In this document: positions 1 to 8,959 of the stretch, one piece after another | Layout of the letters: every line of letters starts with the position of its first letter | Numbering within the stretch: position 1 is the first letter of the stretch | Assembly: GCA_963575745.1 (NCBI GenBank) | Contig: CAUYUJ010014553.1 | Span: 195,001-215,000, forward strand | Reading direction: 5' to 3' | Length of the DNA: 20,000 bases | Source: Prorocentrum cordatum | Lineage: Eukaryota > Sar > Dinophyceae > Prorocentrales > Prorocentraceae | Made by a program: the position numbers and the translations under genes | The notes under the pieces: model-generated | What the model was told of the DNA's origin: nothing | The model's database searches: none | What the model saw: only the letters and a program-made list of their open reading frames with translations

Positions 1-1
1 G

Positions 2-1577
2 GCAGATAATCTGTTTCCCATCCCGAGTCAGCCCGCTGATATGCAATGCGTGAGCGACTTCGTCACCAGCCGCATGCGCGAGCACCGTTTTGAGTGGAAG
101 TCGGCTTCTTTGCAGGCCCTGGCAGCAGGAGGCGGTCGGAGCGACCCGCCTGTCTTTGCGTGCGAGTCACCGGGGGGGTCGGAGGGGCTTGTCTTCGAGA
201 ACGTCGGCGTGATGATAGCTCTCGGCGAGAAGATGCATCCGAGTGGGTCCACTTTAGCGGCAGTTGGTCAATCGCTGGCGTTGCGCGGAGGGTCAATGCT
301 GGGCCCGTTGACTGATTTTGTTCGGGGCCGGGGCCTATCGCCGAGAAGCTGCGGGCGTTGGCGCGAGGCCCGCGATCGTCGGCGGTCTTCGAATCAGAGA
401 CGTGGGCGCTGGCGCGGCAGATATTGAAGGGTATCTGTTCGTGGGGGCTCAAATTCTTGCGTCCTGTCCTACTGCTGAGATGGGGCACGGGCAAGATCGA
501 CTGCGTCGCGTACCTCCGAACAAGCGCTGCCGAGGTCCGGGAACGGATGGCGGGGGCCAGGGTCACTCCTGTTCACGCGCTTCTGCTGAGCTCTCACCGC
601 GAGGCAGCGTGGCGCGAGAGGGAGACCCTTTCAGGGCATGAAGACGGGCCCTTGGAATCCACCCGCCTATGCAGAGCGCGATGCTACTGGGTCCTTGCGA
701 AACGGGCGTCTCGGAATGACTGCCTTGCTGAAGGGTGACTGCAGACGACGTGCGGGGCCAAGACGGCTGGGGGAGGTCTCTTCGCGGGGGTCTTCGGCCC
801 GTGCTGGCGCGCTGTCCAGGGTGCGTGGGGCTGGCGCTCTGGGGTTGTAACGATGGGCGCGTTCGTCGCGAAGGTGCGCGCCGACGCCGAATTATCGACG
901 CGCAGGGCGCCGAGGCAGCAGGGCCCCCGGCGCGAGCGACCCGCAGACGCCGAGAGGGGCTCGAAGAAGCAGCGGCTCACTTTCCATGCCGACGGACCGC
1001 GGGCGCAAGACCTGCAGGACACGCCCCCGGAGTTTTGGCACTGGACGCGCTGGCAGAGAGGATTCCTGTTCATCTGCGACAGCAGATCGCTGGTCGACGC
1101 AGCCTGCGGCAGAGCGAGGCTGCTTGACGACAGGGACAAGCCGATGCTGCGCCCGATCTCCAACAGCATCTTCGACGTGATGTCCGCTGGCCGGCAGCCG
1201 CCGAGCATCGCGGACGACCCAGTCGCTTGGCTGCCACGCTCGCGCAGTAAGATGGTGGACGGGCTGGCTGACCTCGCGATGGACATGAGGTCGTCGCGTA
1301 TGAGGTCGTCCCAGATGACGCAAGAACCTGGGTCCGCGAATGTCGTGATCCAGACCGACGGCGGCAGACGATCCAGTGCGTGCGCATCGGCTTCAATGGT
1401 GGTCGGGCTCTTCGCGAGAACCCCGACCAGCGCCACCTTTGAACTTTTTTGTGCGCCGAGGGCCTCTTCCTCGAAATGGGGATCACGGTGTTCGAGGCCA
1501 GCCTGGGGTTACCCAAATTTTTCTTCGACGTGTTTCAGTGCGAAACGTTATTCGCTATGTTCGCCCATATGTCGTAG
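2..1577 (+). pseudogene. Decayed LINE-type retrotransposon ORF2, 3' part (RT end, linker, RNase H)
   Basis: This is the C-terminal part of a non-LTR retrotransposon polyprotein, cut by the window start and now in three frames. Frame 2 (2 to about 340) carries an RT palm/thumb-like stretch with VLGE/GST-type spacing (IALGEKMHPSGSTLAAV). Frame 1 (about 340-738) continues with ETWALARQILKG and LKFLRPVLLLRW, typical of the RT thumb. After a TGA at 736-738, frame 1 resumes with FAGVFGPCWRAV and then the linker FLFICDSRSLVDAACGRA (from about 1060). The RNase H start IQTDGG has its Asp codon at 1357-1359. A further shift in a T6 run at 1445-1450 moves to frame 0 (GLFLEMGITVFEASL), ending at TAG 1575-1577. 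At least two frameshifts and one stop make it non-functional. The family call rests on remembered dinoflagellate LINE proteins, so the subfamily is open. The RNase H seems truncated, since no later catalytic motifs follow. Confidence 0.75.
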
Positions 1578-1912
1578 AGCATTTCGCGAACGTGACCACA
1601 ACGGTTAGACGGGCCTGCTTGAAGCTGGATGCATTACGAGCCATGTGCAACATTACCGTCTGCTACACACGTTCGTACTACGTCAACAGTGCTTAAACAA
1701 GGTATTCTGTACGACGTCACTCGCAATATACGTAGGCAAAGGTGGGCACATCTTTCCTGACTGATTGGCTCCGCCGCTCGTCCAATCTTCCCTCTTTCCA
1801 TGGTATGAGTGTGGGCGGCCTCCGGAAAAGAATGGGCCCTCCCTGGCCCTGAACGCGGGCACCCGCGGCGAACGCGGGGCGTGGCCCCCAGGGAGACGCG
1901 CACTCGCGATGC
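1578..1912. other. Non-coding spacer after the LINE remnant
   Basis: I see no gene here. The first ~170 bp, with lower GC than its surroundings, may be 3' UTR of the LINE remnant, but no poly(A) tail or target duplication is visible. The rest is GC-rich unique sequence leading into the purine tract. Open frames on either strand extend into low-complexity sequence and have no recognisable domain. Confidence 0.5.
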
Positions 1913-2265
1913 GGGAGGAGGAGGAGGAAGAGGAGGAGGAGGAGGAGGAAGAGGAGGAGGAGGACGAGGAGGAGGAGGAGGAGGAGGAGGAGGAGGAGGT
2001 GGAGGTGGAGGAAGGAGGAAGAGGAGGAGGAGGGGGGAGGAGAGGAGGAGGAGGAAGGAGGAGAGGAGGAGGAAGGGAGGAGGAGAGGAGGAGGACGCGG
2101 AGGAGGACGAGGAGGAAGAGGGGGAGGAGGAAGAGGAGGTGGAGGAGGAGGAGGAGGAGGAGGAGGAGGAGGAGTAGGAGGAGGAAGAGGAGGAGGAGGA
2201 GGAGGAGGAGGAGGAGGAGGAGGAGGAGGAGGAGGAGGAGGAGGAGGAGGAGGAGGAGGAGGAAA
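1913..2265 (+). repeat. Polypurine tract, (GGA/GAG)n, about 350 bp
   Basis: The + strand is almost entirely G and A in GAG/GGA triplets, with only about a dozen scattered C or T. It translates as poly-Glu, poly-Arg or poly-Gly on one strand and poly-Ser, poly-Pro or poly-Leu on the other, so the long frames across it are composition artefacts. Mirror-symmetric purine tracts of this size can form triplex (H-DNA) structures. That is known of the sequence class and is not shown for this site. Confidence 0.95.
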
Positions 2266-2565
2266 CAACGGGACACGAAATCTACCGCGTACAGCTGGTG
2301 TCGGCTCTTCCGCCGGGAGCGTTCCTCGATACACGGGCCGCTTCTGACGGTGGGATCCTTTCGCTCCTTGCTGTCCCTCCCTACTCTTGTCGTCCGCCCC
2401 GACCGACCAGACCAGCTGGCCCCGCGCCAGGCGATCCGGAGGGTGAGCCTGCAACGCTGCCGCGTGGCGCTGCTGTTGCCGCTCCGGGACACGTTGCTAG
2501 CCGTGTACGCGAACGGGGCCCCGGGCTCGCGTGGGGGTGTTTTTTTGCGCGGGGTGAGATGAGGG
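2266..2565. other. Unique GC-rich spacer
   Basis: About 300 bp of mixed sequence between two purine-rich tracts. No frame shows a recognisable domain and no tandem structure is visible. I call it non-coding with low certainty. Confidence 0.4.
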
Positions 2566-3125
2566 AGGGCAAAAAGGGGATGGGGGAAAAGGGAACAGGG
2601 AGAAAGGGGCATTAGAAATTCGACTGATGCTTACCCAGTCATTGCGCATAGCAAACAAAGGCAATTGAGGGGAGGAAAAGAGGAAGAGGAGAGGATGAGG
2701 AGAGGATGAGGGAGGGAAACATGAGAAGGAGGAGGCGGATGAGGAGGCGGAGGAGGAGTGCGGAGTGAGACAGGAAAGGGAGGAGGAGAGAGGTCAGGAG
2801 ATGAGAGGATATTGGAGGAGATAAGGAACGGGTGTAGGAGGGCGAGGAGGAGAAGTTGAGGGGGGATATGACGGAGACTGAAGAACACCTTGTGGTAAGA
2901 CAGGGGATGCAACCACACCTTCTAGCATAATGTATGGAAGGACGAGGAACATGGACATGAGAAGCATGAGGGGGATCATGAACAGCTAGCGGATTCGTAA
3001 ACAATTGGTAGAGAGTGTTGGACGAGGAGGAGGGAATGGGGGAAGTAGAAGAAAACGGAGGAATCAGTTGGAAGAGCAGTGGGTGGGTGGATGAGGAGGA
3101 AAAAGGAGGACACATGAGAGTAATA
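2566..3125 (+). repeat. Interrupted purine-rich region
   Basis: The + strand is strongly enriched in A and G, densest at about 2660-2870 and 3019-3110. It consists of irregular GAGGA and GGAGGAGA runs broken by short mixed segments. There is no fixed unit length, which distinguishes it from the cleaner triplet tract at 1913-2265. Minus-strand frames rich in Ser, Leu and Pro across it are judged spurious. Confidence 0.75.
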
Positions 3126-3267
3126 ATCAAGTTAACCAGGTGTAACGAGTCAGCAGAGGGCCCCTCTTATTCCCAACCCTCCTTGGTTGGGTATTCGTTT
3201 TGAATAGAGGGGTGTGGTCGCGTCCTTCTCCTCCCGCCTCCCGCCTCCCGCCACCCTCTTGTCTCCT
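3126..3267. other. Short spacer before the 102-bp array
   Basis: Mixed sequence turning pyrimidine-rich (CTCC/CCGCC) just before the minisatellite. No gene is visible. Confidence 0.4.
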
Positions 3268-3729
3268 CTCGCCGTCCTTGGGGGGCTGCGATCTGCTAAA
3301 CTGTCGCCACTTTCGAGGGCTGCTGGGGAGGCCAGCAGAGAGGGTACTCACCGCGGATCCAAACGGGACCTCGCCGTCCCTGGGGGGCTGCGATCTGTGA
3401 AACTGTCGCCACTTTCGAGGGCTGCTGGGGAGGCCAGCAGAGAGGGTACTCACCGCGGATCCAAACGGGACCTCGCCGTCCCTGGGGGGCTGCGATCTGC
3501 GAAACTGTCGCCACTTTCGAGGGCTGCTGGGGAGGCCAGCGGAGAGGGTACCCACCGCGGACCCAAACGGGACCTCGCCGTCCCTGGGGGGCTGCGATCT
3601 GCGAAACTGTCGCCACTTTCGAGGGCTGCTGGGGAGGCCAGCAGAGAGGGTACTCACCGCGGATCCAAACGGGACCTCGCCGTCCCTGGGGGGCTGCGAT
3701 CTGCGAAACTGTCGCCACTTTCGAGGGCT
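3268..3729. repeat. 102-bp tandem repeat, four full copies plus half
   Basis: Copies begin at 3268, 3370, 3472, 3574 and 3676, each starting CTCGCCGTCC. The spacing is exactly 102 bp every time, and the fifth copy stops after about 54 bp. Copies differ by only a few bases; the third has GGAGAGGGTACCC in place of the usual AGAGAGGGTACTC. Because 102 is a multiple of 3 and the unit lacks stops in several frames, it gives 34-residue protein repeats on both strands. I treat these as artefacts, since open frames occur on both strands and run into low-complexity DNA. Confidence 0.97.
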
Positions 3730-4092
3730 ACGACGACAACGACGAGAGAGGAGGGAGGACGGCGACGACGCGAACGACGAAGAAGGAGGAAGGACGGCGA
3801 CGCCGACGACGACAACGATGAGGGAGGAGGGAAGACGACGACGACAACGACGACGACGACGTCGACGAAATAGGAGGGACGACGACGAGGCGCCGACGAC
3901 GGACGACGGCGACGACGAGGGAGGAGGAGGAAGGACGACCACGGCGACAGCGACGACGGAAACGACCACGACGCCAAAGAGGACGACGACGATGAACACG
4001 AGGAAAGACAGAGGACGACGTAGGCGATGACGACGACGACGCGGGAGGAGGGCGGACGGCGACGACGGCGACGACGACGACGCAAGAGCGCG
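3730..4092. repeat. GAC/ACG-type triplet-rich tract
   Basis: About 360 bp dominated by GACGACGACAACGACG-like triplets with GAGGAGG interruptions. The array begins precisely where the last 102-bp copy breaks off (GGGCTACGACGACAACG). It encodes Asp/Thr/Arg runs on the + strand and Val/Ser/Arg runs on the minus strand. No domain is present. Confidence 0.9.
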
Positions 4093-4575
4093 CGCGCACG
4101 CTTTTGTTGAAAATGCGTGTTGCGAAACCTTGGGTTTTTGTTGGTTCTTGGGACACACGATTTTGAAATCCTTCCGAAACCGATGGGTTTTGAAGGTTTT
4201 CGGCAGACGCGCGCGACGACGCGCGCGTCTGCACTTCGTCCCATTTTTTGCAGAGGATTCTCGCGACGGCACACGCGCAAGGGCGTTCGACAGATTTAGA
4301 CATGCGCGCGCGCGAAGCCCGTTTAACAAGATTTTGTGAAAATCTTGAAAAACCTATGGTTTCCTTAAGATTTCGCAAGAGCTCGCGCGGAAGTTTTTTT
4401 AGCAAATCAGTGTTGCGAAACCCTGTGTTTTTTGTATGTTTTTTTTGGAAACTCGATTGCGAAATCCTTCCGGCACCGAAGATTTTTGAAGGATTTCGGC
4501 ATGCGCGCGCGACGACGCGCGCGTGTGCACTTCGTCCTATTTTTTGCAAGGGATTCGTGAAATAGTGTTATGTTA
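4093..4575. repeat. ~295-bp tandem pair with GC-rich palindromes
   Basis: Two diverged copies sit about 293-296 bp apart. The motif TGTTGCGAAACC starts at 4118 and 4411. The block GCGCGCGACGACGCGCGCG occurs at 4209 and 4505, followed in both by TGCACTTCGTCC and TTTTTTGCA. In the first copy this block is a perfect inverted repeat: arms 4203-4215 and 4220-4232 are 13 bp with a 4-nt loop. The second copy has two arm mismatches. The surrounding sequence is T-rich and non-coding. Confidence 0.88.
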
Positions 4576-4639
4576 GAACAAAAATGTTACCGCATAGTGT
4601 TTTTTTTCAAGGGAACCTCAGGGGGGGGAGCCCGGCCTG

Positions 4640-4682
4640 GCTGGGATGGTATGATTTCATATTTCGGATGGACGAGTGTGCA

Positions 4683-4737
<55 letters not shown>

Positions 4738-4754
4738 CAAATCGTATCATCCCA
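4640..4754. repeat. Inverted repeat flanking the TA run
   Basis: The arms at 4640-4656 and 4738-4754 match in inverted orientation at 15 of 17 positions (CTGGGATG on one side, CATCCCAG on the other). The (TA)n tract fills the loop, so the whole segment could extrude as a cruciform. Confidence 0.75.
4684..4738. repeat. (TA)n microsatellite
   Basis: About 55 bp of alternating T and A with one AA phase slip near the middle. Confidence 0.97.
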
Positions 4755-4859
4755 GGGGAGTCGATAAGTCCGGGGGGGGAGGGGGGGAGAATCTATTAGT
4801 TTTTTAGAAAGGAGAATCTACGAGGCATAATTTATGCGGTGCGCATACCTTTTGTTCGC

Positions 4860-5330
4860 AGTGAGTTGTCAACTCCATTGTTCGCGCAATCGTCCCACCT
4901 ACCCACCCGCAATTTTCTTTGTTCTCACAACTTACGCGGGGGTGAAAGCGATGACTGCTGGCTGGCGCAATGCTGCGGGCGCGCTAGCGCGTGCATGCTC
5001 GCGCGCAAAGCGGCCAGCTAGTCTGGCGCGACGGACGCGGCGGCGGTGGCGCTGACCGTTGGGGAATTCCCAGCGTTTCTCGCAGTCCGCGCTGGCGCGC
5101 GGGCGCGTCACTGCGAGTCGGTGATTCAGGCGGGTGCGGTATCATGGCGACGTCGACAACGGCAGACACGATGATGATAGTGGCGATGCTGGTGACGGCG
5201 GTGATACTGACGACGGCAAAGTCAATGACGGCGCCGATGTCGGTCGCGCCGATGACGATGATGTGGTCCTCGCGTCGGTCATGAAATTGTTGGAACGATT
5301 TCGACATGCGCGCGGCCGACGTGGGCGAGT
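4860..5330 (+). repeat. Dispersed repeat R, copy 1, inner module inverted
   Basis: The leading part (about 4873-4985, containing TTCGCGCAATCGTCCCACC) matches 8187-8300 in the same orientation. The inner part (about 4987-5330) matches 8336-8648 in the opposite orientation. Shared inner anchors are GTCATCGGC, ATGATACCGC, TCACCGACTCGCA and GCTGGCCGCT (as read on the minus strand here). The minus strand reads as a hydrophobic stretch, but most differences from the other copy fall in codon positions 1 and 2, so I do not call a gene. Confidence 0.75.
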
Positions 5331-5388
5331 ACGATGTATCTGTTTTGTGCACGCTCGATTCCGGAATCCATGCGACACCCGATGTTTT

Positions 5389-5442
5389 ATTGCTGTTGCT
5401 GCTGTTGTTGTTTGTTTGTTTGTTCGTTTGTTTGTTTGTTGT
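5389..5442. repeat. TTG/TTTG microsatellite
   Basis: TGCTGTTGCTGCTG passes into repeated GTTT units. On the minus strand it reads as Asn/Lys/Thr/Gln runs, which is a composition effect. Confidence 0.92.
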
Positions 5443-5444
5443 GA

Positions 5445-5702
5445 CAGATTTCGGCATGCTCGCGACGACGCGCGCATGTGGATTTCGTTTTGTTTGTTGG
5501 CGAATTGCTAATGGAATTTGATGGTTTCTGGTAAGCCAGTGTGCGCGCATAGTTTACCGTTCCCTTAATATCAGGGATGGTATGAACTCATCTTCGGGAT
5601 GGGCGAGTGTGCATGATCATATACGAAAGCAAACGGAACAATGCCCCGCTAATCCCTGGGGGGCCATTCCAATACTTTTAAAGAAAGGAGGATGTAGGCG
5701 GC
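5445..5702. repeat. Dispersed repeat, copy 2 (related to 4490-4825)
   Basis: It starts with a TTTCGGCATGCTCGCGACGACGCG-type block, then CGCATAGT (about 5545), GGGATGGTATGA (about 5575), CGAGTGTGCA (about 5603) and an AAAGAAAGGAGGATGTAGG end. It lacks the TA run and most of the G-runs seen in copy 1. Confidence 0.68.
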
Positions 5703-5913
5703 GACGGGGCGGCGACGTCGACCAAGGAACCGCCAAACCTACGTCCAGGCCCAGACGACGGGCGGCGACGAAGCGGCGACGAGGCGGCGAGTGCGACCAC
5801 AGAGCCGCCGGACCGACGCCCAGGCCCAGCCTACGGGCGGCGACGGGGCGGCGACGGGGCGGCGATGGCGACCACGGAACCGCCAGACCGATGGCCAGGC
5901 CCAGATCATCATT
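5697..5913. repeat. ~75-bp minisatellite, nearly three copies
   Basis: The anchor GACCA(A/C)(G/A)GA(A/G)CCGCC lies at about 5719, 5795 and 5870, a period of 75-76 bp. Each anchor is followed by a CAGGCCCAG block and then CGGGCGGCGACG. Copies are moderately diverged. Frames through it are Arg/Ala/Pro-rich and not convincing as protein. Confidence 0.88.
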
Positions 5914-6198
5914 TCAGAAGGAGGAACCGTTAATTGCAAACATTATTCGGGGATAATGAGGGTGTGTCCTGGTGACGGGCTACTTCCCTGCGGCTTCAGG
6001 AGGCAGGGGAGGGAGAAGGAACGACAGGATGATGGCGCGACGACCATCAGGAGGCAAGTGGAAAAGGTGGTGGTAGACTGGCGCGGCAGCGCCATCGCCT
6101 AATGGGGCATGAAGGACGCTCCGGACACGTGCCTTCGATGTCAAAGTCTGATGTAGAAGGACGTGTAACGCAAGGCTTATTTCCACAGGGAATTGCCC
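5914..6198. other. Unique spacer
   Basis: About 285 bp of mixed sequence. A short frame ending near 6102 (DDGATTIRRQVEKVVVDW) has protein-like composition and could be a scrap of a retroelement ORF, but I cannot assign it. Confidence 0.35.
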
Positions 6199-6431
6199 CG
6201 TTGGGAGACATCCTTTTGAAGACCCTGAAGCGTGCCAGAACTTCATTCTTGGGACTCCCACGGCACGCATGAAGCTGACTGTTGCGTTTTGACGATCCTA
6301 AATCGTGCCCAAACACCATTCCCGGCACTCGAACACCGCGAGCAACGTAATTATTGCACCGTCACGGTCTCGAGTCATTCCAAAACACGATTTCTGGTAC
6401 GTTGACCATGGGATCCCGTGAAACTCTTACA
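6199..6431. repeat. Degenerate copies of the 73-bp repeat family
   Basis: Three diverged units begin near 6223, 6296 and 6367, spaced 71-73 bp. They share a pattern like GCCAGAACTTCATTC..GGACTC, which resembles CCCAGAACTCCATTCCC in the clean array at 6797-7140. They appear to be older copies of the same family. Confidence 0.6.
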
Positions 6432-6663
6432 ACGAATGTGCGCGGCGCGAAGGCGAGAACCACATTTTGAAAACCAGCCGCCCTCAGTCCGTGAATCTCT
6501 TGCAATTTTGAAAACGAATGTGCGCCGCGCAAAGGCGAAAACCACATTTCGGAGGCGACCGGCCTTCAGAACGTGAAAGTCTTACGATTCTTTCAACGAG
6601 TGTGCGCGGCTCTACGGGCGATAGTTACATTTTGGAAGCGACCCGCCTTCCATCTATCAGACG
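6432..6663. repeat. 82-bp tandem repeat, about 2.8 copies
   Basis: Units begin at 6432, 6514 and 6596 with ACGA(A/G)TGTGCGC, exactly 82 bp apart. Each continues with a GGCGA block and then CACATTT or TACATTT, and later a CTTCAG or CTCAG block with GTGAA. The CACATTTTGAA portion also occurs in the 73-bp repeat, so the two families may share ancestry. Confidence 0.88.
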
Positions 6664-6796
6664 GTGGCATTTTTACCTAACAGCGAAGACTGATAGGTTT
6701 CTAATGGTCTCAAAAGAAAGCATCATGACTCCCCAGGGGGGTCCGGGCAGGATCCGGGGAGAATCCGCGGAAGTCGTTTTAAGCAAACAGTTAAAC
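6664..6796. other. Short unique spacer
   Basis: It separates the 82-bp and 73-bp arrays. No gene is visible. Confidence 0.4.
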
Positions 6797-7140
6797 ACTT
6801 CGTGGTCTTCGAGGTCCCAGAACTCCATTCCCGGGCCACATTCTGAATGCCCGGAGCCAACTGTAGGCCACTTCGTGCTCTTCGAGTTCCCAGAACTCCA
6901 TTCCCAGGCCACATTCTGAATGGCCGGAGCCAACTGTAGGCCACTTCGTGCTCTTCGAGTTCCCAGAACTCCATTCCCAGGCCACATTCTGAATGGCCGG
7001 AGCCAACTGTAGGCCACTTCGTGCTCTTCGAGTTCCCAGAACTCCATTCCTGGGCATGATTTTGAATGCCCGGAGCCAACCGTAGTCCACTTCGTGTTCT
7101 TCGTGTTCCCGGAACTCCATTCCCGTGCCACATTTTGAAT
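6797..7140. repeat. 73-bp tandem repeat, nearly five copies
   Basis: Units start at 6797, 6870, 6943, 7016 and 7089 with ACTTCGTG, exactly 73 bp apart. The second and third copies are nearly identical, while the outer copies differ more. Since 73 is not a multiple of 3, open frames across it change phase in each unit and produce out-of-register peptides such as NGVLGTRRARSGLQLAP on the minus strand. It is not coding. Confidence 0.96.
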
Positions 7141-8094
7141 GCTGAGGCAGGCTGATGCTGAGGCTGAGGCAGGCTGAGGCTGAGACAGGCTGAGGCTGAG
7201 GCCGAGGCTGAAGGCAGACTGAGGCTGAGGCTGAAGCAGGCTGAGGGCCTCTGAAGGGCAGGCTGAGGGTCTTGTCGGCAATCCTGTAGGAACATGAGGC
7301 TGAGGAATGAGTGAGGCAGGCTGAGGCTGAGGCAGGCTGAGGCTGAGGCCGAGGCTGAAGGCAGACTGAGGCTGAGGCTGAAGCAGGCTGAGGCTGAGGC
7401 TGAGGCAGGCTGAGGCTGAGGCTGAGGCAGGCTGAGGCTGAGGCTGAGGCAGGCTGAGGCTGAGGCAGGCTGAGGCTGAGGCTGAGGCTGAGGCAGGGTG
7501 AGGCTGAGGCAGGCTGAGGCTGAGGCCGAGGCTGAAGGCAGACTGAGGCTGAGGCTGAAGCAGGCTGAGGCTGAGGCTGAGGCAGGCTGAGGCTGAGGCT
7601 GATGCAGGCTGATGCTGAGGCAGGCTGAGGCTGAGGCTGAGGCTGATGCAGGATGAGGCTGAGGCTGGCTGAGGCTGAGGCCGAGGCAGGCTGAGGCTGC
7701 GGGCTGAAGGCAGCTGATGTGAGCAGGTGAGGCTGAGGCTGAGGGGTGATGCAGGTGAGGTGAGGTAGGCGGAGCTGAGGCCGAAGGCTGAGGGCAGACT
7801 GATGCCTGAGGCTGAAGCAAGGTTGAGGCTGAGGTGAAGGCAGGCTGAGGCTGAGCTGAGGCAGGCTGATGCTGAGCAGGCTGAGGCGAGGCTGAGGCGA
7901 TGCAGGCTGAGCCTGCGGCAGGCTGAGGCGAGGCCGAGGCTGAATGAAGGCAGACTGAGGCTGAGGCTGACGCAGGCTGAGGCTGAGGCTGAGGCAGGCT
8001 GAGGCTGAGGCTGAGGCTGAGGCAGGCTGAGGCTGAGGCAGGCTGAGGCTGAGGCTGAGGCTGAGGCAGGCTGAGGCTGAGGCAGGCTCAGTAT
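7141..8094. repeat. GCTGAG hexanucleotide array with higher-order structure
   Basis: About 950 bp of GAGGCT/GAGGCAGGCT units. A longer composite (GAGGCCGAGGCTGAAGGCA followed by GACTGAGGC and a GAAGCAGG block) recurs near 7200, 7350, 7525 and 7925, with weaker forms between. One unrelated ~60-bp stretch at about 7248-7308 interrupts it. Long minus-strand frames of alternating Ser-Ala, Gln-Pro or Ser-Leu come from the hexamer, which lacks stops. Confidence 0.96.
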
Positions 8095-8186
8095 TTGTTG
8101 TGCAATCTATGGTCTCCAATATTTGTGGAACAATATATGCGGTGCAATCTTTCTGGTGCAACTTATTTTGAAAATCTTGGACTTGT

Positions 8187-8650
8187 TAATTCCACTGTTC
8201 GCGCAATCGTCCCACCCACCCACCCGCAACTTGCTTTGCAAAACCCATGTGGCGGCGGTTGCGATGAGTGCTTGGTGTTGGCTGGTGCATCTCTGTTCGG
8301 GGGCACGATCTCTTGCAAATAATGCATGCGGGCCACTCGTGTGCGTCGGCCGCGCGCGCATGCCGAAATCCTTTCCAAACTTACATTGCTGACGCGAGGA
8401 CGCTATCATCGTCATTGGCGCAATCAACATCGGCACCGTCATTGGCCTTGCCGTCGTCATCGTCATCATCGTCACCATCATTGCTACTACCATCCTCGTG
8501 TCTACCGTTGTGGCCGTCGTCATGATACCGCGCCCGCCCAAGTCACCGACTCGCACTGACATGCCCGCTGGAAAGTGCCCAGCAGTCGGCGCCACCGCGG
8601 CCGCGTCAGTCGCGCCATACTGGCTGGCCGCTGTGCGCGCGAGCATATTT
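8187..8650 (+). repeat. Dispersed repeat R, copy 2
   Basis: It matches 4873-5330: the lead (8187-8300) in the same orientation, and the inner module (8336-8648) in the opposite orientation. The + strand of the module reads as Ile/Val-rich hydrophobic residues (for example IIVIGAINIGTVIGLAVV) followed by MIPRPPKSPTRT. The bias comes largely from repeated (A/G)TC triplets. Confidence 0.75.
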
Positions 8651-8774
8651 TGATTCAGATTTTACGATCTTCGAATGCGGGATTTCGGTGCTTTTTGTGT
8701 TCGAGTGCATGGTTTGTTCATTCAAGCGTTTTTTGTTTGTGGGGGGGGGGGGAATATCAAATACTAAGGAATAG
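8651..8774. other. Spacer with a G12 run
   Basis: T-rich unique sequence with twelve consecutive G at 8741-8752. No gene is visible. Confidence 0.5.
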
Positions 8775-8855
8775 CATATATACATGTGTATATATGTGTG
8801 TGTATGTATATATATGTATATATGTATATATGTATATATGTATATATGTATATAT
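8775..8855. repeat. TATATG microsatellite, left flank of the retrotransposon
   Basis: TATATG-type repeats run directly into the left end of the large element. The same TATATG repeat resumes at 16113 just past the right end, which indicates that the element landed inside this microsatellite. Confidence 0.92.
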
Positions 8856-8942
8856 TGCAGGAATCACTGATGTCTCTTTGCGGCATGAGTCGTGGCCAGG
8901 TCCCTCCGATCCATCGCCACATGTGCTCAAGTTTTTTCTGCT
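8854..8942 (+). repeat. Split direct repeat A1 (left terminus)
   Basis: It is 86 of 89 positions identical to 15738-15826, with no gaps. It begins ATTGCAG, immediately after TATAT of the microsatellite, and ends CTGCT. It lies upstream of the first ORF and probably includes the leader or promoter region. Confidence 0.93.
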
Positions 8943-8959
8943 GAAAAGGTCAGCAGCAT

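Larger units (their letters stand above)
4490..4825. repeat. Dispersed repeat, copy 1 (related to 5445-5702)
   Basis: It holds, in order, a TTTCGGCATGCGCGCG block, CGCATAGT, GGGATGGTATGA and CGAGTGTGCA (4642-4683), then a (TA)n run, and finally a GAAAGGAGAATCTACG end (about 4808-4823). The same elements in the same order recur at 5445-5702. This copy is extended by G-runs and by the TA microsatellite. Its left part overlaps the second copy of the ~295-bp pair. Confidence 0.7.

Noticed and set aside
1765-2612. Long open frames on both strands rich in Glu, Arg, Ser, Pro or Leu
   Set aside because: They are produced by the GGA triplet tract, which has no stops in several frames; no domain is present and both strands are equally open.
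3268-3729. CRISPR-like array
   Set aside because: The units are directly abutting 102-bp repeats without unique spacers, and the context is eukaryotic.
3127-4329. Protein with repeated 34-residue units on either strand
   Set aside because: The 102-bp repeat is a multiple of 3 without stops, so frames stay open on both strands; they continue into triplet junk and show no fold.
6723-8161. Minus-strand 365-456-aa proteins with Ser-Ala and Gln-Pro repeats
   Set aside because: They are translations of the GCTGAG hexamer array and the out-of-phase 73-bp repeats.
5083-8620. Hydrophobic Ile/Val-rich membrane exon shared between two loci
   Set aside because: The homologous copies differ mostly in codon positions 1 and 2, and the hydrophobic reading follows from repeated (A/G)TC triplets, so selection on protein is not indicated.
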